64,000 nucleotides of DNA from Streptomyces hundungensis (lineage in GTDB: Bacteria; Actinomycetota; Actinomycetes; Streptomycetales; Streptomycetaceae): positions 5,642,001-5,706,000 of the forward strand of contig NZ_CP032698.1 of the NCBI RefSeq assembly GCF_003627815.1, given 5' to 3'. The notes below the pieces were generated by a model. The model was not told where the DNA came from and ran no database searches. It saw only the letters and a program-made list of their open reading frames with translations. Below, piece after piece: positions 6,622 through 15,587 of the stretch (the stretch's first letter is position 1; each line of letters starts with the position of its first letter). The translations under genes were made by a program, and so were the position numbers.

Positions 6622-9201
6622 TCAGTGGCCGGCCGCCGCCGCGTCGCAGGCCTGGCCGCGCAGGGTGCGCGCCAGGTCGTCGCGGGCTTCGAGGACCAGA
6701 CGACGCAGCGCGGGAGCCGCCCCCTCGTGCGCGGCGAGCCACGCGTCCGTCGCCGACAGCGTCGCCTCGTCGTCCTGGAGCCCGGGGAACAGACCCTTGA
6801 CGACGTCCATCCCGATCTGGATCGAACGCTCGGCCCAGACCCGCTCGATCGCCTCGAAGTACTTCGGGACGTAAGCGGCGGTCAGCTCGCGCTGCGACGG
6901 CTGGTTGAAGCCCGAAATCGTCGCCTCCACCAGGGCGTTGGACAACGTGTCCGACTCCACGACCTGCGCCCAGGCCTGCGCCTTGACGGCCACCGAGGGA
7001 CGCGCGGCCAGACAGCGCACCTGGTGGCGCTTGCCGGAGGCGGTGTCGTCACGGGCCAGCTCCGCGTCGATGGCGCCCTCGTCGACGACGCCGTGCGTGG
7101 CCAGCGGTTCGAGCAGCGCCCAGCGCAGCTCCTGGTCCACCTCCAGGCCGTCGATCTTGGCCGAGCCCGCGAGCAGGCCCTGGAGCAGCTGGAAGTCGGA
7201 GCCGGAGGCGGCCGTCGACGCGAAGAAGCGCGCCCAGGTGAGCTGGTGCTGGCTGCCCGGCTCGGCGAGCCGCAGCTCGCGCAGGGCGCCCGCGGCGAGC
7301 AGCGCGCCGCCCTCCGCGCGCCAGGCCGGCGCCGCGTAGTGCGTGACCGCCGACCGGGCCCAGGCATGCAGCATCTGGAGCACGCCGATGTCGGACTCGC
7401 GCCCCGCGTGCGCGAGGACCAGCGCGACGAAGTCACGGGCCGGCATGAGCGCGTCGCGCGTCAGGTTCCACAGCGCCGACCAGCACAGGGCGCGGGCCAG
7501 CGGGTCGCTGATGGAGCCGAGGTGGGCGCGCAGGGTGGCGAGCGAACCCTCGTCGAAGCGGATCTTGCAGTAGGTCAGGTCGTCGTCGTTGACCAGGATG
7601 AGATCCGGCCGCTCGGATCCGGCGAGCTCGGCCACGACCGTGCGCGGACCCTCGACGTCGACCTCCGCGCGGGCGTAGCGCACGAGCGCCCCCGACTCGG
7701 CGCGGTACAGGCCCACCGCGACCCGGTGCGGGCGCAGTTCGGGGTGTGATTCCGCGGCTTCCTGGATGACGGCGAGCTCGGTGATGCGGTCGCCCGCGTC
7801 ATAAGTGGCCACCGGCGTAAGGGAGTTGACGCCCGCCGTCTGGAGCCAGGAGCGCGACCAGGTGGTCATGTCGCGGCCCGACACCTCTTCGAGCACCGAC
7901 AGCAGGTCGCCCAGGCGGGTGTTGCCGTAGGCGTGCCGCTTGAAGTAGCGCCGGGCGCCTTCGAGGAAGTCGTCCCGGCCGACGTAGGCGACGAGCTGCT
8001 TGAGCACCGAGGCGCCCTTGGCGTAGGTGATCCCGTCGAAGTTGAGCTTGGCGTCCTCCAGGTCACGGATGTCGGCTGTGATCGGATGCGTGGACGGCAG
8101 CTGGTCGGCCCGGTAGGCCCACGCCTTGCGGTTGTTGGCGAACGTCACCCAGCTGTTGGTGAAGCGCGTCGCCTCGGCCTGCGAGAAGGAGCCCATGAAG
8201 TCGGCGAAGGACTCCTTGAGCCACAGGTCGTCCCACCACACCATGGTGACCAGGTCGCCGAACCACATGTGTGCCATCTCGTGCAGGATGACGTTGGCCC
8301 GGCGCTCGTAGGCGGCCTGGGTCACGTTGCCGCGGTAGATGTACTCCTCGCGGAAGGTCACCAGGCCCGGGTTCTCCATGGCGCCCAGGTTGTACTCGGG
8401 CACGAAGGCCTGGTCGTACTTGCCGAACGGGTACGGGAAGTCGAAGTGGTCGTGGAAGAAGTCCAGGCCCTGCTTGGTGACGAGGAAGACGTCATCGGCG
8501 TCGAAGTGCTTGGCGAGCCCCTTGCGGCACATCGCGCCGAGCGGGATCTCCAGGGTGCGGCCGTCGTCGAAGGTGCGCGTGTAGGAATCGGTGACGTAGT
8601 GGTAGGGGCCCGCCACCACGCAGGTGATGTACGTCGAGATCGGCTCGGTGGCCGCGAAGCGCCAGACGCCGTCCGCCTCCTGGCCGCCGGCGCCGTTGGA
8701 CCACACCGTCCAGCCCTCGGGGGCCTGCGCCTCGAAGACGAAGGGGGCCTTGAGGTCGGGCTGCTCGAAGCCCGCGAACACCCGGCGTGCGTCGGCCGGT
8801 TCGTACTGCGTGTAGAGGTAGACCTCGCCGTCCTCCGGGTCGACGAAGCGGTGCATGCCCTCGCCGGTCCTGCTGTACGCGCACTGCGCGTCGACCACCA
8901 GGACGTTGTCCTCGGCCAGGTCGGCCAGGGCGATCCGGTTGCCGTCGAAGACCTCGGCCGGGTCGAGCGCGCGGCCGTTGAGCGTCACCGAGGTCACCGA
9001 CGGGGCGATGAGGTCGGCGAAGGTGGCGGCGCCGGGGCGGCCGGAGCGGAAGCGGATCGTGGTCTGCGACCGGAAGGTGCGGGGCCCGTCCGGGGCGTCC
9101 CCGACCGCGGACCGCAGGTCGAGGCGGACGTGGTAGCCCTCGACGGACAGCAGCTCGGCCCGCTCGCGGGCCTCGTCGCGGGACAGATTCTCACCGGGCA
9201 C
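6622..9201 (-). CDS. pepN: Aminopeptidase N (M1 zinc metallopeptidase), 859 aa
   Basis: Cytosolic M1 aminopeptidase that removes N-terminal residues from peptides. The exopeptidase motif GAMENPG precedes the zinc site HEMAH (His307, Glu308, His311), with the third ligand Glu330 in LWLKESFADFMG. The C-terminal half is the helical ERAP1/PepN-like domain. The frame stays open upstream past 9201, but that extension is antisense to the next gene. The start is set at the GTG at 9201, five bases after AAAGGAG, giving MPGENLSRDEARERA. That length is usual for the actinobacterial family. The gene is divergent from the thioredoxin-fold oxidoreductase gene. Confidence 0.95.
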   Translation of the reverse strand: MPGENLSRDEARERAELLSVEGYHVRLDLRSAVGDAPDGPRTFRSQTTIRFRSGRPGAATFADLIAPSVTSVTLNGRALDPAEVFDGNRIALADLAEDNVLVVDAQCAYSRTGEGMHRFVDPEDGEVYLYTQYEPADARRVFAGFEQPDLKAPFVFEAQAPEGWTVWSNGAGGQEADGVWRFAATEPISTYITCVVAGPYHYVTDSYTRTFDDGRTLEIPLGAMCRKGLAKHFDADDVFLVTKQGLDFFHDHFDFPYPFGKYDQAFVPEYNLGAMENPGLVTFREEYIYRGNVTQAAYERRANVILHEMAHMWFGDLVTMVWWDDLWLKESFADFMGSFSQAEATRFTNSWVTFANNRKAWAYRADQLPSTHPITADIRDLEDAKLNFDGITYAKGASVLKQLVAYVGRDDFLEGARRYFKRHAYGNTRLGDLLSVLEEVSGRDMTTWSRSWLQTAGVNSLTPVATYDAGDRITELAVIQEAAESHPELRPHRVAVGLYRAESGALVRYARAEVDVEGPRTVVAELAGSERPDLILVNDDDLTYCKIRFDEGSLATLRAHLGSISDPLARALCWSALWNLTRDALMPARDFVALVLAHAGRESDIGVLQMLHAWARSAVTHYAAPAWRAEGGALLAAGALRELRLAEPGSQHQLTWARFFASTAASGSDFQLLQGLLAGSAKIDGLEVDQELRWALLEPLATHGVVDEGAIDAELARDDTASGKRHQVRCLAARPSVAVKAQAWAQVVESDTLSNALVEATISGFNQPSQRELTAAYVPKYFEAIERVWAERSIQIGMDVVKGLFPGLQDDEATLSATDAWLAAHEGAAPALRRLVLEARDDLARTLRGQACDAAAAGH

Positions 9202-9299
9202 GGGCACTCCTTTGTGTCTCGTTCGAACGGCTTCGATCCTCCCATGCCGTCGAGTCGGGGGCGGGGTGGTGAGGTGAGCGGCCGAAAAGGGCTCGGGGC

Positions 9300-9326
9300 G
9301 GGATGGTTTCGGCCGCCGCCGGTGTT
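9300..9326 (+). promoter_or_regulatory. Possible SigR-type promoter (GGGAT-N19-GTT)
   Basis: GGGAT at 9300-9304 and GTT at 9324-9326 are separated by 19 bp. The SigR consensus is close to GGAAT-N18-GTT. The downstream gene is a mycothiol-type thiol oxidoreductase, which fits the SigR regulon in kind. The match is imperfect and the leader would be about 70 nt. Confidence 0.3.
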
Positions 9327-9405
9327 CCGCCGTACAGACGCGTGTTTCGTTCCACGCGTTCTTTGGACGTTGCCCGATGCTCAGCGCCGTTGCCCTAGGA
9401 GAGAC

Positions 9406-10056
9406 ATGTCCGAGTCCGCCAAGACCCCCGTCGACTTCTGGTTCGACCCCCTCTGCCCCTGGGCGTGGATGACCTCGCGCTGGATGCTGGAGGTCGAGAA
9501 GGTCCGCGACGTCGAGGTGCGCTGGCACGTGATGAGCCTCGCCGTCCTCAACGAGAACCGCCTGGACGAACTGCCCGCCGAGTACGCCGAGAACATGCGG
9601 CCGGGCGGGAAGGCGTGGGGGCCGGTGCGTGTCGTGGTCGCCGCGCGCGAGCTGCACGGCGACGAGGTCGTCGGCCCGCTCTACACCGCGCTCGGCACCC
9701 GCATCCACAACGAGGGGCTCGGGGTGAGCCGGGAGGCCGTCGCCGCCGCCCTCAAGGACGTCGGGCTCCCCGCCGACCTCATCGACTACATCGACCGGGA
9801 CACCTACGACGTCCAGCTCCGGGCCTCCCACAAGGAGGGCATCGAGAAGGTCGGCCAGGACGTCGGCACGCCGGTCATCGCGGTGCCGGGCGCCGACGGC
9901 GAGCAGATCGCCTTCTTCGGACCGGTCGTCACGCCGGCCCCCCGGGGCGAGGCCGCGGCGCGGCTGTGGGACGGCACGCTGCTGGTCGCCGCGACCCCGG
10001 GCTTCTACGAGCTGAAGCGAAGCCGCACCAAGGGCCCCGACTTCACCAACCTCTGA
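9406..10056 (+). CDS. DsbA-like / mycothiol-dependent nitroreductase (Rv2466c) family protein, 216 aa
   Basis: Thioredoxin-fold protein with an inserted helical domain, starting VDFWFDPLCPWAWMTSRW. Rv2466c in Mycobacterium is a mycothiol-dependent reductase with a CPWC active site. Here the motif is CPWA, so the nucleophilic Cys is kept and the resolving Cys is replaced by Ala. The cis-Pro loop region is GTPVIAVPG, near residue 165. A monothiol mechanism using mycothiol as second thiol is a reasonable inference. The ATG follows TAGGAGA at good spacing. The gene is divergent from pepN. Family is fairly certain; substrate is unknown. Confidence 0.85.
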   Translation: MSESAKTPVDFWFDPLCPWAWMTSRWMLEVEKVRDVEVRWHVMSLAVLNENRLDELPAEYAENMRPGGKAWGPVRVVVAARELHGDEVVGPLYTALGTRIHNEGLGVSREAVAAALKDVGLPADLIDYIDRDTYDVQLRASHKEGIEKVGQDVGTPVIAVPGADGEQIAFFGPVVTPAPRGEAAARLWDGTLLVAATPGFYELKRSRTKGPDFTNL

Positions 10057-10111
10057 CCTTTCCGACGCGGGGTTCCCTACGGGGGTGGGCGGCCGGTTGG
10101 CGCCGGGTGCC

Positions 10112-10660
10112 CTACGAGGGGCGCGGGGAACTGCGCGGGTGCCCCAGCACGGTCGGCAGTCGAAAGCGGCGGGGTTGCTGGGGCTTCGCCCCAGACCCCG
10201 GGGGATGCCCCACCCCGCCCCTTCCCGAAACCCTCCGGGGGCGGGAGTCGGGCGGATGCCCAACCCCCTGGGGCTCCGCCCCAGACCCCGTTCGCGCCTG
10301 AACGGCGCTCGTCCTCAAACGCCGGACGGGCTGAAGATGCCGATGCGGGCCAGCGCCGATCCGCCAGGGGCGCGGGGAACTGCGCGAGAAGCGAGCACGG
10401 TCCGCAGATTCGAGAGGGTTTAGGGGCGCGGGGAACTGCGCGACCAGCCACGCACGGTCCGCAGCCGAAACCCCTGGGGCTTCGCCCCAGACCCCGTTCG
10501 CGCCTGAACGGCGCTCGTCCTCAATCTCCCCCAAGGCCTTAAGGGCCAGGGGGGACCCCCATGACGGGCTGAGGTGCGGGCCAGCACCGAGCAGTTAAGG
10601 GGCGCGGGGAACTGCGCGGGTGGCCCAGCACGGTCCGCACCCGAAACCGGCGGGTGCCAC
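10112..10660. repeat. Cluster of composite intergenic repeats (four core copies)
   Basis: This 731-bp gene-free gap holds four + strand copies of GGGGCGCGGGGAACTGCGCG at 10118, 10367, 10423 and 10599, most followed by a CAGCACGGTCCGCA-like tail. Between them are two copies of a second module that begins with a GGGGC-TCC/TTC-GCCCC hairpin (10269 and 10476). That module continues with CAGACCCCGTTCGCGCCTGA and CGGCGCTCGTCCTCAA and ends with GACGGGCTGA. The second copy is interrupted by an extra inverted repeat near 10530-10556. No protein-coding potential is supported. The same modules recur at 25.6, 39.1, 40.7 and 63.8 kb. Confidence 0.85.
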
Positions 10661-10668
10661 GACGTACG

Positions 10669-10709
10669 CGAGCGACCCCCGCGAGTCACGTCCTCGCGGG
10701 GGCCGCTCG
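10669..10709. terminator. Strong hairpin terminator downstream of sodF
   Basis: CGAGCG-A-CCCCCGCGAG, loop TCACGTC, then CTCGCGGGGG-C-CGCTCG: 16 paired bases with one mismatch. It lies about 80 bp past the sodF stop and can also stop read-through from the repeat cluster. Confidence 0.75.
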
Positions 10710-10787
10710 TTTCATCCGCCCGCACGTGAAGGGTGAGAAGACGATCACGAGCAGGACGTTCGGGGCGCCGAGGCGGCGCCGGGTGGC

Positions 10788-11429
10788 CTAGGGGGCCAGG
10801 ATCAGGTTGTTGCCGGCCTGCTTCGCCGCGGCGTAACGCTTCGCGACGTCCTGCCAGTTGACGACCCGCCACATCGCCTCGATGAAGTCGACCTTCTGGT
10901 TCTTGTACTGGAGGTAGAAGGCGTGCTCCCACGCGTCGAAGACCAGGATCGGGGTCGAGCCCTGTCCCACGTTGCCCTGGTGGTCGTAGATCTGCTCGAC
11001 CACGAGGCGGCCGCTGATCGGCTCGTAGGCGAGGACGCCCCAGCCCGAACCCTGCGTCGTCGCCGAGGCCTTGGTCAGCTGGGCCTTGAACTTGGCGAAG
11101 GAGCCGAAGGACTCGGCGATGGCGTCGGCCAGCTCGCCGGTGCCGTCCTTGTCCAGGGGCTCGCCGCCGCCGTCGCCCGTCATGTTGTGCCAGTAGATCG
11201 AGTGCAGGATGTGGCCGGAGAGGTGGAACGCGAGGTTCTTCTCCAGGCCGTTGATCGCGCCCCAGGAATCCTTGTCGCGCGCCTCGGCGAGCTGCTCCAG
11301 GGTGTCGTTCGCGCCCTTCACGTACGCCGCGTGGTGCTTGTCATGGTGCAGCTCGATGATCTCCGGGCTGATGACGGGTTCGAGCGCCGCGTAGTCGTAC
11401 GGAAGTTCAGGAAGCGTGTACATGGCCAT
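10788..11429 (-). CDS. sodF: Superoxide dismutase, Fe/Mn family, 213 aa
   Basis: Cytosolic enzyme converting superoxide to peroxide and oxygen. It starts [18 protein letters not shown], the usual N terminus. Metal ligands are visible: His in ELHHDKHH, His in [12 protein letters not shown], then DAWEHAFY providing Asp and His. Length is normal. In S. coelicolor the Fe-type SodF is repressed by the nickel-sensing Fur-family regulator Nur, while Ni-SOD (SodN) replaces it when nickel is present. A matching Nur-type operator lies 36 bp upstream of this ATG, which favours the Fe enzyme. RBS GGAGGG precedes the ATG by seven bases. Confidence 0.96.
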   Translation of the reverse strand: MAMYTLPELPYDYAALEPVISPEIIELHHDKHHAAYVKGANDTLEQLAEARDKDSWGAINGLEKNLAFHLSGHILHSIYWHNMTGDGGGEPLDKDGTGELADAIAESFGSFAKFKAQLTKASATTQGSGWGVLAYEPISGRLVVEQIYDHQGNVGQGSTPILVFDAWEHAFYLQYKNQKVDFIEAMWRVVNWQDVAKRYAAAKQAGNNLILAP

Positions 11430-11464
11430 GTCCGAGCCCTCCGACTGCTTACTGCTACTGCTTA

Positions 11465-11481
11465 TTGCAAGAGATGTGCAA
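11465..11481 (-). promoter_or_regulatory. Nur-type operator upstream of sodF
   Basis: On the sodF strand the sequence is TTGCAC-ATCTC-TTGCAA. The Nur box described for S. coelicolor sodF is tTGCaa-N5-ttGCAA. All 6+5+6 positions fit except the last base of the first half. It sits between likely promoter and coding region, where nickel-loaded Nur would block transcription. Confidence 0.75.
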
Positions 11482-11592
11482 GTGCACGCTATCAGCAGTA
11501 ATACGTCCGCGCAGCCCAGGGTGGCGGCATGAAAAAGTCCCGCGTCCGGGGCCAGGGGCCGCCGGACACAGGACTGTTGGGGCAGGAGGGGG

Positions 11593-13002
11593 TCAGGCGT
11601 CGAGCGGCGCCTGCCGGCTCGTGCGTTGGCGGATGTAGCCGACGATCGCGAGCACCAGGGTCAGGCCGCCCGTGTAGTAGAGCTGGACCCGGGTGCCGTC
11701 CTCACGGGCCATCAGCACGAAGACCACCGCCATGCCGATCAGCGCGATCCAGGTGAGCCACGGGTACAGCCACATCCGCACGACCAGCTTCTCCGGGGCC
11801 TCGCGCTCCAGGCGCCGGCGCAGCATCAACTGGGAGGCGGCGATGAAGAACCAGACGACCAGGATGATCGCGCCGATGGTGTTCAGGAGCCACTGGAAGA
11901 TGTCGTCCGGGCGCCAGTAGCTGAGCAGCACGCACACGAAGCCGAAGGCCGAGGAGGTCAGCACCGCCACCCGGGGCACCCCGCCGGAGATCTTGCCCAG
12001 CACCTTGGGGCCCTGGCCGCGCGAGACCAGCGAGCCGGCCATGCGCGAGGCGCCGTAGATGTTGGCGTTCATCGCGGACAGCAGGGCGATCAGGATCACG
12101 ACGTTCATGATGTGGCTCGCGGCCGGGATGCCCAGGTGGTCCAGGGTCGCGACGTAGGGGCCCTTGGTGGCGATGTCCTTGGCCGTCCACGGCAGCAGCG
12201 TCACGACGACGGCCATCGAGCCGACGTAAAAGATCGCGATCCGCCACATCGCGGTGCGCACGGCCTTCGCGACGCCCTGGACGGGGTGCTCGGACTCGGC
12301 CGCGGCGATGGTGACCGTCTCCAGACCGCCGTACGCGAAGACCGAGGCGAGCAGTCCGACGATGAGCCCCTCGCTGCCGTTGGGCATGAAGCCGCCCTGG
12401 CCGGTCAGGTTGGTCAGGCCCGGCGCGCTGGTGTCCGGCAGTACGCCGAGGATCGCGAGCACACCGATGACCAGGAAGAGGACGATCGCGCCGATCTTCA
12501 GCGCGGCGAACCAGAACTCGAACTCGCCGAAGTTCTTCACGGCCGCCAGGTTGGTGCCGCAGAACAGCAGCATGAACACGGCCACCAGCGCCCACTCCGG
12601 GACGCCCGGCAGCCAGCCGTGCACGATGCCGGCGGCGCCGATGCCCTCCAGGCCGACGGCCACGCACAGCAGGAACCAGAAGGCCCAGCCGGCGGTGAAC
12701 CCGGCCCACGGGCCGATCGCCCGCTCGGCGTGGACCGAGAAGGAACCGGAGGCGGGGTTGGCGGCCGACATCTCGCCCAGCATGCGCATCACGAGCATGA
12801 CCAGGGCGCCCGATATCGCATAGGCCAGGATGATGGAGGGCCCGGCCGCGGCGATCGCGGTGCCGGAGCCGACGAAGAGCCCGGCGCCGATGACACCGCC
12901 GAGGGCGATCATCGACAGATGGCGCTGCTTGAGGCCACGGGTGAGCGGAGAGTCGGCCGCCAGCCGACTGTCCTCCGGCGCGGGCGCGGTTGTCCGAGAC
13001 AT
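11593..13002 (-). CDS. APC-superfamily amino acid permease (copy 1), 469 aa
   Basis: Twelve-TM amino acid transporter of the GABA/aromatic/lysine-type APC group. The first-helix signature [20 protein letters not shown] and the conserved [21 protein letters not shown] and [14 protein letters not shown] segments are present. The ATG at 13002 is chosen because AGGG lies seven bases upstream; the ATG at 13008 would overlap that site. It is about 150 bp downstream of a closely related permease in the same orientation (13153-14520), and a third relative lies at 19193. Substrate cannot be read from sequence. Confidence 0.9.
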   Translation of the reverse strand: MSRTTAPAPEDSRLAADSPLTRGLKQRHLSMIALGGVIGAGLFVGSGTAIAAAGPSIILAYAISGALVMLVMRMLGEMSAANPASGSFSVHAERAIGPWAGFTAGWAFWFLLCVAVGLEGIGAAGIVHGWLPGVPEWALVAVFMLLFCGTNLAAVKNFGEFEFWFAALKIGAIVLFLVIGVLAILGVLPDTSAPGLTNLTGQGGFMPNGSEGLIVGLLASVFAYGGLETVTIAAAESEHPVQGVAKAVRTAMWRIAIFYVGSMAVVVTLLPWTAKDIATKGPYVATLDHLGIPAASHIMNVVILIALLSAMNANIYGASRMAGSLVSRGQGPKVLGKISGGVPRVAVLTSSAFGFVCVLLSYWRPDDIFQWLLNTIGAIILVVWFFIAASQLMLRRRLEREAPEKLVVRMWLYPWLTWIALIGMAVVFVLMAREDGTRVQLYYTGGLTLVLAIVGYIRQRTSRQAPLDA

Positions 13003-13152
13003 GGGCATGCCCTGTTCAGTAGCTGATCCACCGGGTCGGCGGGACGGAGCCACAGTCTTAGGGCGGCCCCGCTCGGAGGGAACACCCGACCGCTATGCGG
13101 ACACCCGACTCACACAGCGTGAAGAGGCGCACGCGCGTTGTTCATCGCGCCT

Positions 13153-14520
13153 TCACATGCGGCGCGTGCGCCACTCCCGTACCCCTGCCACCAGGAGCAC
13201 CACCGCGGTGGCACCCGCCGACCAGAGCACCTGCGGCCGGGCCGTCGAGTCGAACAGCATCAGGACGAGCACCGCGGCCATCGCGGCGAGCGCGGCCCAA
13301 CTGAGGTAGGGGAAGGCCCACATCCGCAGCGTCAGCGTCTCGGGCGCCTCGCGCTCGATGCGACGGCGCAGCCGCACCTGGGACAGGGCGATCAGCGCCC
13401 AGACGAACAGCAGGACCGCGCCGACCGCGTTGAGCATGTAGAGGAACACCGAGTCCGGCCACTTCAGGTTCAGCAGCACCGAGACGAACCCGAAGGCCAC
13501 CGACGCCAGCACCGCCCGGCGCGGCACCCCGCCGCCCGACACCTTGAGCAGCCCCTGGGGCGCCTCGCCCCGCTCGGCGAGCGAGAAGATCATGCGCGAG
13601 GAGCCGTACAGATTGGCGTTGAGGGCGGAGAGCAGCGCCACGAACACCACGATGTTCATGATCTGGCCGGCCGAGGGGATGCCGATCGAGTCGAGGACGG
13701 CGACATAGGGGCTCTGGCCCGGCTTCATCGACGTCCACGGCAGCAGCGTCACGATGACCAGCATCGAGCCCACATAGAAGAAGAGGATCCGCCACACCGC
13801 GCTGCGCACCGCGCGCCCGACCGCGCGCACCGGGTCGTCCGACTCGGCCGCGGCGATGGTGACGACTTCGAGACCCCCGAACGCGAAGATCACCGCGAGC
13901 ACCCCCGAGACGACCCCGCTCCACCCGGCGGGCAGGAACCCGCCCCGCCCGGTCAGATTGGACAGGCCCACCGCCGAGGTGTCGGGCAGCACGCCGAAGA
14001 CCGCCAGCAGTCCGAGCACCAGGAAGGCGACGATCGCGAAGATCTTCAGGGCGGCGAACCAGAACTCGAACTCGCCGAAGTTCTTCACCGCGGCCAGATT
14101 GGCCCCCGTGAACACCACCATGAAGATCAGCACCCAGGCCCACTGCGGCACCCCCGGCGCCCAGCCGTTGGCGATCTTCGCGGCGCCGGTCGCCTCCACG
14201 GCAAGCACGACCACCAGCAGGAACCAGTAGAGCCAGCCGACGCTGAACCCGGCCCAACGGCCCAGCGCCCGCTCGGCGTGCACCGAGAACGAGCCGGATG
14301 CGGGCATCGCCGCCGACATCTCGCCCAGCATCCGCATCACCAGCATCGCGATCGCGCCCGCGATCAGATACGAGACGACGATGCCGGGGCCCGCCACCGC
14401 GATCCCGGCGCCCGACCCCACGAAGAGCCCCGCACCGATCACCCCGCCGAGGCCGAGCATGGTCAGATGGCGCTGCTTCAGCCCGTGCGAGAGGGGCTCC
14501 GCGGGCAAGGAGTCGTGCAT
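13153..14520 (-). CDS. APC-superfamily amino acid permease (copy 2), 455 aa
   Basis: Paralogue of the permease at 11593-13002, with the same blocks: [53 protein letters not shown] and [17 protein letters not shown]. Twelve predicted TM helices; a short cytoplasmic tail ends in EWRTRRM. The ATG at 14520 has only a weak GAG upstream. The tandem arrangement with copy 1 suggests local duplication followed by divergence in substrate range. Confidence 0.9.
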   Translation of the reverse strand: MHDSLPAEPLSHGLKQRHLTMLGLGGVIGAGLFVGSGAGIAVAGPGIVVSYLIAGAIAMLVMRMLGEMSAAMPASGSFSVHAERALGRWAGFSVGWLYWFLLVVVLAVEATGAAKIANGWAPGVPQWAWVLIFMVVFTGANLAAVKNFGEFEFWFAALKIFAIVAFLVLGLLAVFGVLPDTSAVGLSNLTGRGGFLPAGWSGVVSGVLAVIFAFGGLEVVTIAAAESDDPVRAVGRAVRSAVWRILFFYVGSMLVIVTLLPWTSMKPGQSPYVAVLDSIGIPSAGQIMNIVVFVALLSALNANLYGSSRMIFSLAERGEAPQGLLKVSGGGVPRRAVLASVAFGFVSVLLNLKWPDSVFLYMLNAVGAVLLFVWALIALSQVRLRRRIEREAPETLTLRMWAFPYLSWAALAAMAAVLVLMLFDSTARPQVLWSAGATAVVLLVAGVREWRTRRM

Positions 14521-14779
14521 GGCGCTCGTAACTTTCGGTTTATGGGGAACCTACAGTCTCGCCGAGCGGCGACCCCGGGCGCAAAAGGGATACCCGACCC
14601 CTTCGCCGTAGTGACGAGGGTCACGCCGGGCCGGGCATGAATCCCGCGCTTTGTGCGGACCCCACCAAGGCTTCAACACCCGCTTTGTGGGCGGCTGCTG
14701 GTGATCCAGCGAGATTCAGTGGGCTAACGTCACCGTGTCCCCAGCACGTCCCGCCACCTCAACACCCGCCGGAGTCCCG

Positions 14780-15367
14780 ATGAGCACTGCGTCCGCCGCC
14801 GCCCCCCGCACCGGATCGGTCCTCGCCGACCTGCTGCCTGCCTCCCGCACCAAGGACATCGCGCTGGTCGTCGGCGGCGCGGCGCTGACCGGAATCGCCG
14901 CCCAGATCGCCGTACCGGTCCCCGGCTCGCCCGTCCCCGTCACCGGCCAGACCTTCGCGGCACTGCTCGTCGGCGCCGGCCTCGGCGCGGGCCGCGGTTT
15001 CCTCTCCCTCGCGCTGTACGCCCTGGTCGGCATGGCCGGGATGCCCTGGTTCGCGAACGGCACCTCCGGCGCGGGCGGCGCCTCCTTCGGCTATGTGCTC
15101 GGCATGATGCTCGCCTCCACCGTGGTGGGCGCGCTCGCCCGCCGCGGCGCCGACCGCTCGGTGCTGCGCACCGCGGGCACCATGGTGCTCGGCTCGGCGA
15201 TCATCTACGCGGTGGGCGTGCCCTACCTCGCCGACTCCACCGGCATGTCCCTGGCCGCGGCGGTCGCCGCGGGCCTGACCCCCTTCCTCCTCGGCGACGC
15301 CCTCAAGGCGGCGCTGGCGATGGGGCTGCTGCCCGCCGCGTGGAAGCTGGTCGGCCGCAAGGGCTGA
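14780..15367 (+). CDS. bioY: BioY biotin transporter S component, 195 aa
   Basis: Membrane S component of an ECF-type biotin transporter. Six hydrophobic helices; family motifs are PVPGSPVPVTGQTFAALLVGA and GLGAGRGFLSLALYALVGMAGMPWF. Helix 5-6 contains GVPYLADSTG and LTPFLLGDALKAALA. No bioM/bioN energy-coupling genes are adjacent, so it works either with shared ECF modules encoded elsewhere or alone. The ATG follows CCGGAG by five bases. A candidate -10 TAACGT is at 14725-14730. Confidence 0.92.
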   Translation: MSTASAAAPRTGSVLADLLPASRTKDIALVVGGAALTGIAAQIAVPVPGSPVPVTGQTFAALLVGAGLGAGRGFLSLALYALVGMAGMPWFANGTSGAGGASFGYVLGMMLASTVVGALARRGADRSVLRTAGTMVLGSAIIYAVGVPYLADSTGMSLAAAVAAGLTPFLLGDALKAALAMGLLPAAWKLVGRKG

Positions 15368-15403
15368 CCCCGACAGATACGACAGCCGACACGTACCACA
15401 GCC

Positions 15404-15429
15404 AAGGGCCCGGCTCACGCCGGGCCCTT
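15404..15429 (+). terminator. Terminator after bioY
   Basis: AAGGGCCCGGC, loop TCAC, GCCGGGCCCTT: perfect 11-bp stem starting 37 bases past the stop. Confidence 0.85.
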
Positions 15430-15587
15430 CGCGTTACGCCCGCTCTGAGCAGGAAGGATTCTCCGTCACTCGAACAGGTGAACGTCCCCGCTGGGGGCGG
15501 CGGAGGGGCCCGCGCTCCCGCCATGCTCCTGCCCGGGGCCGCCCACCGGGCGTAGCCTGACACCAGCGACGAGGGAGGAACGCCAGC

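Noticed and set aside
9202..10263. Upstream extension of pepN to a 1213-residue protein
   Set aside because: The extension is antisense to the thioredoxin-fold gene, and a GTG with a good ribosome site exists at 9201 matching the family N terminus.
10057..10787. Arg/Pro-rich open frames in the repeat cluster
   Set aside because: They translate repeat DNA, exist in several frames at once, and have no family features.
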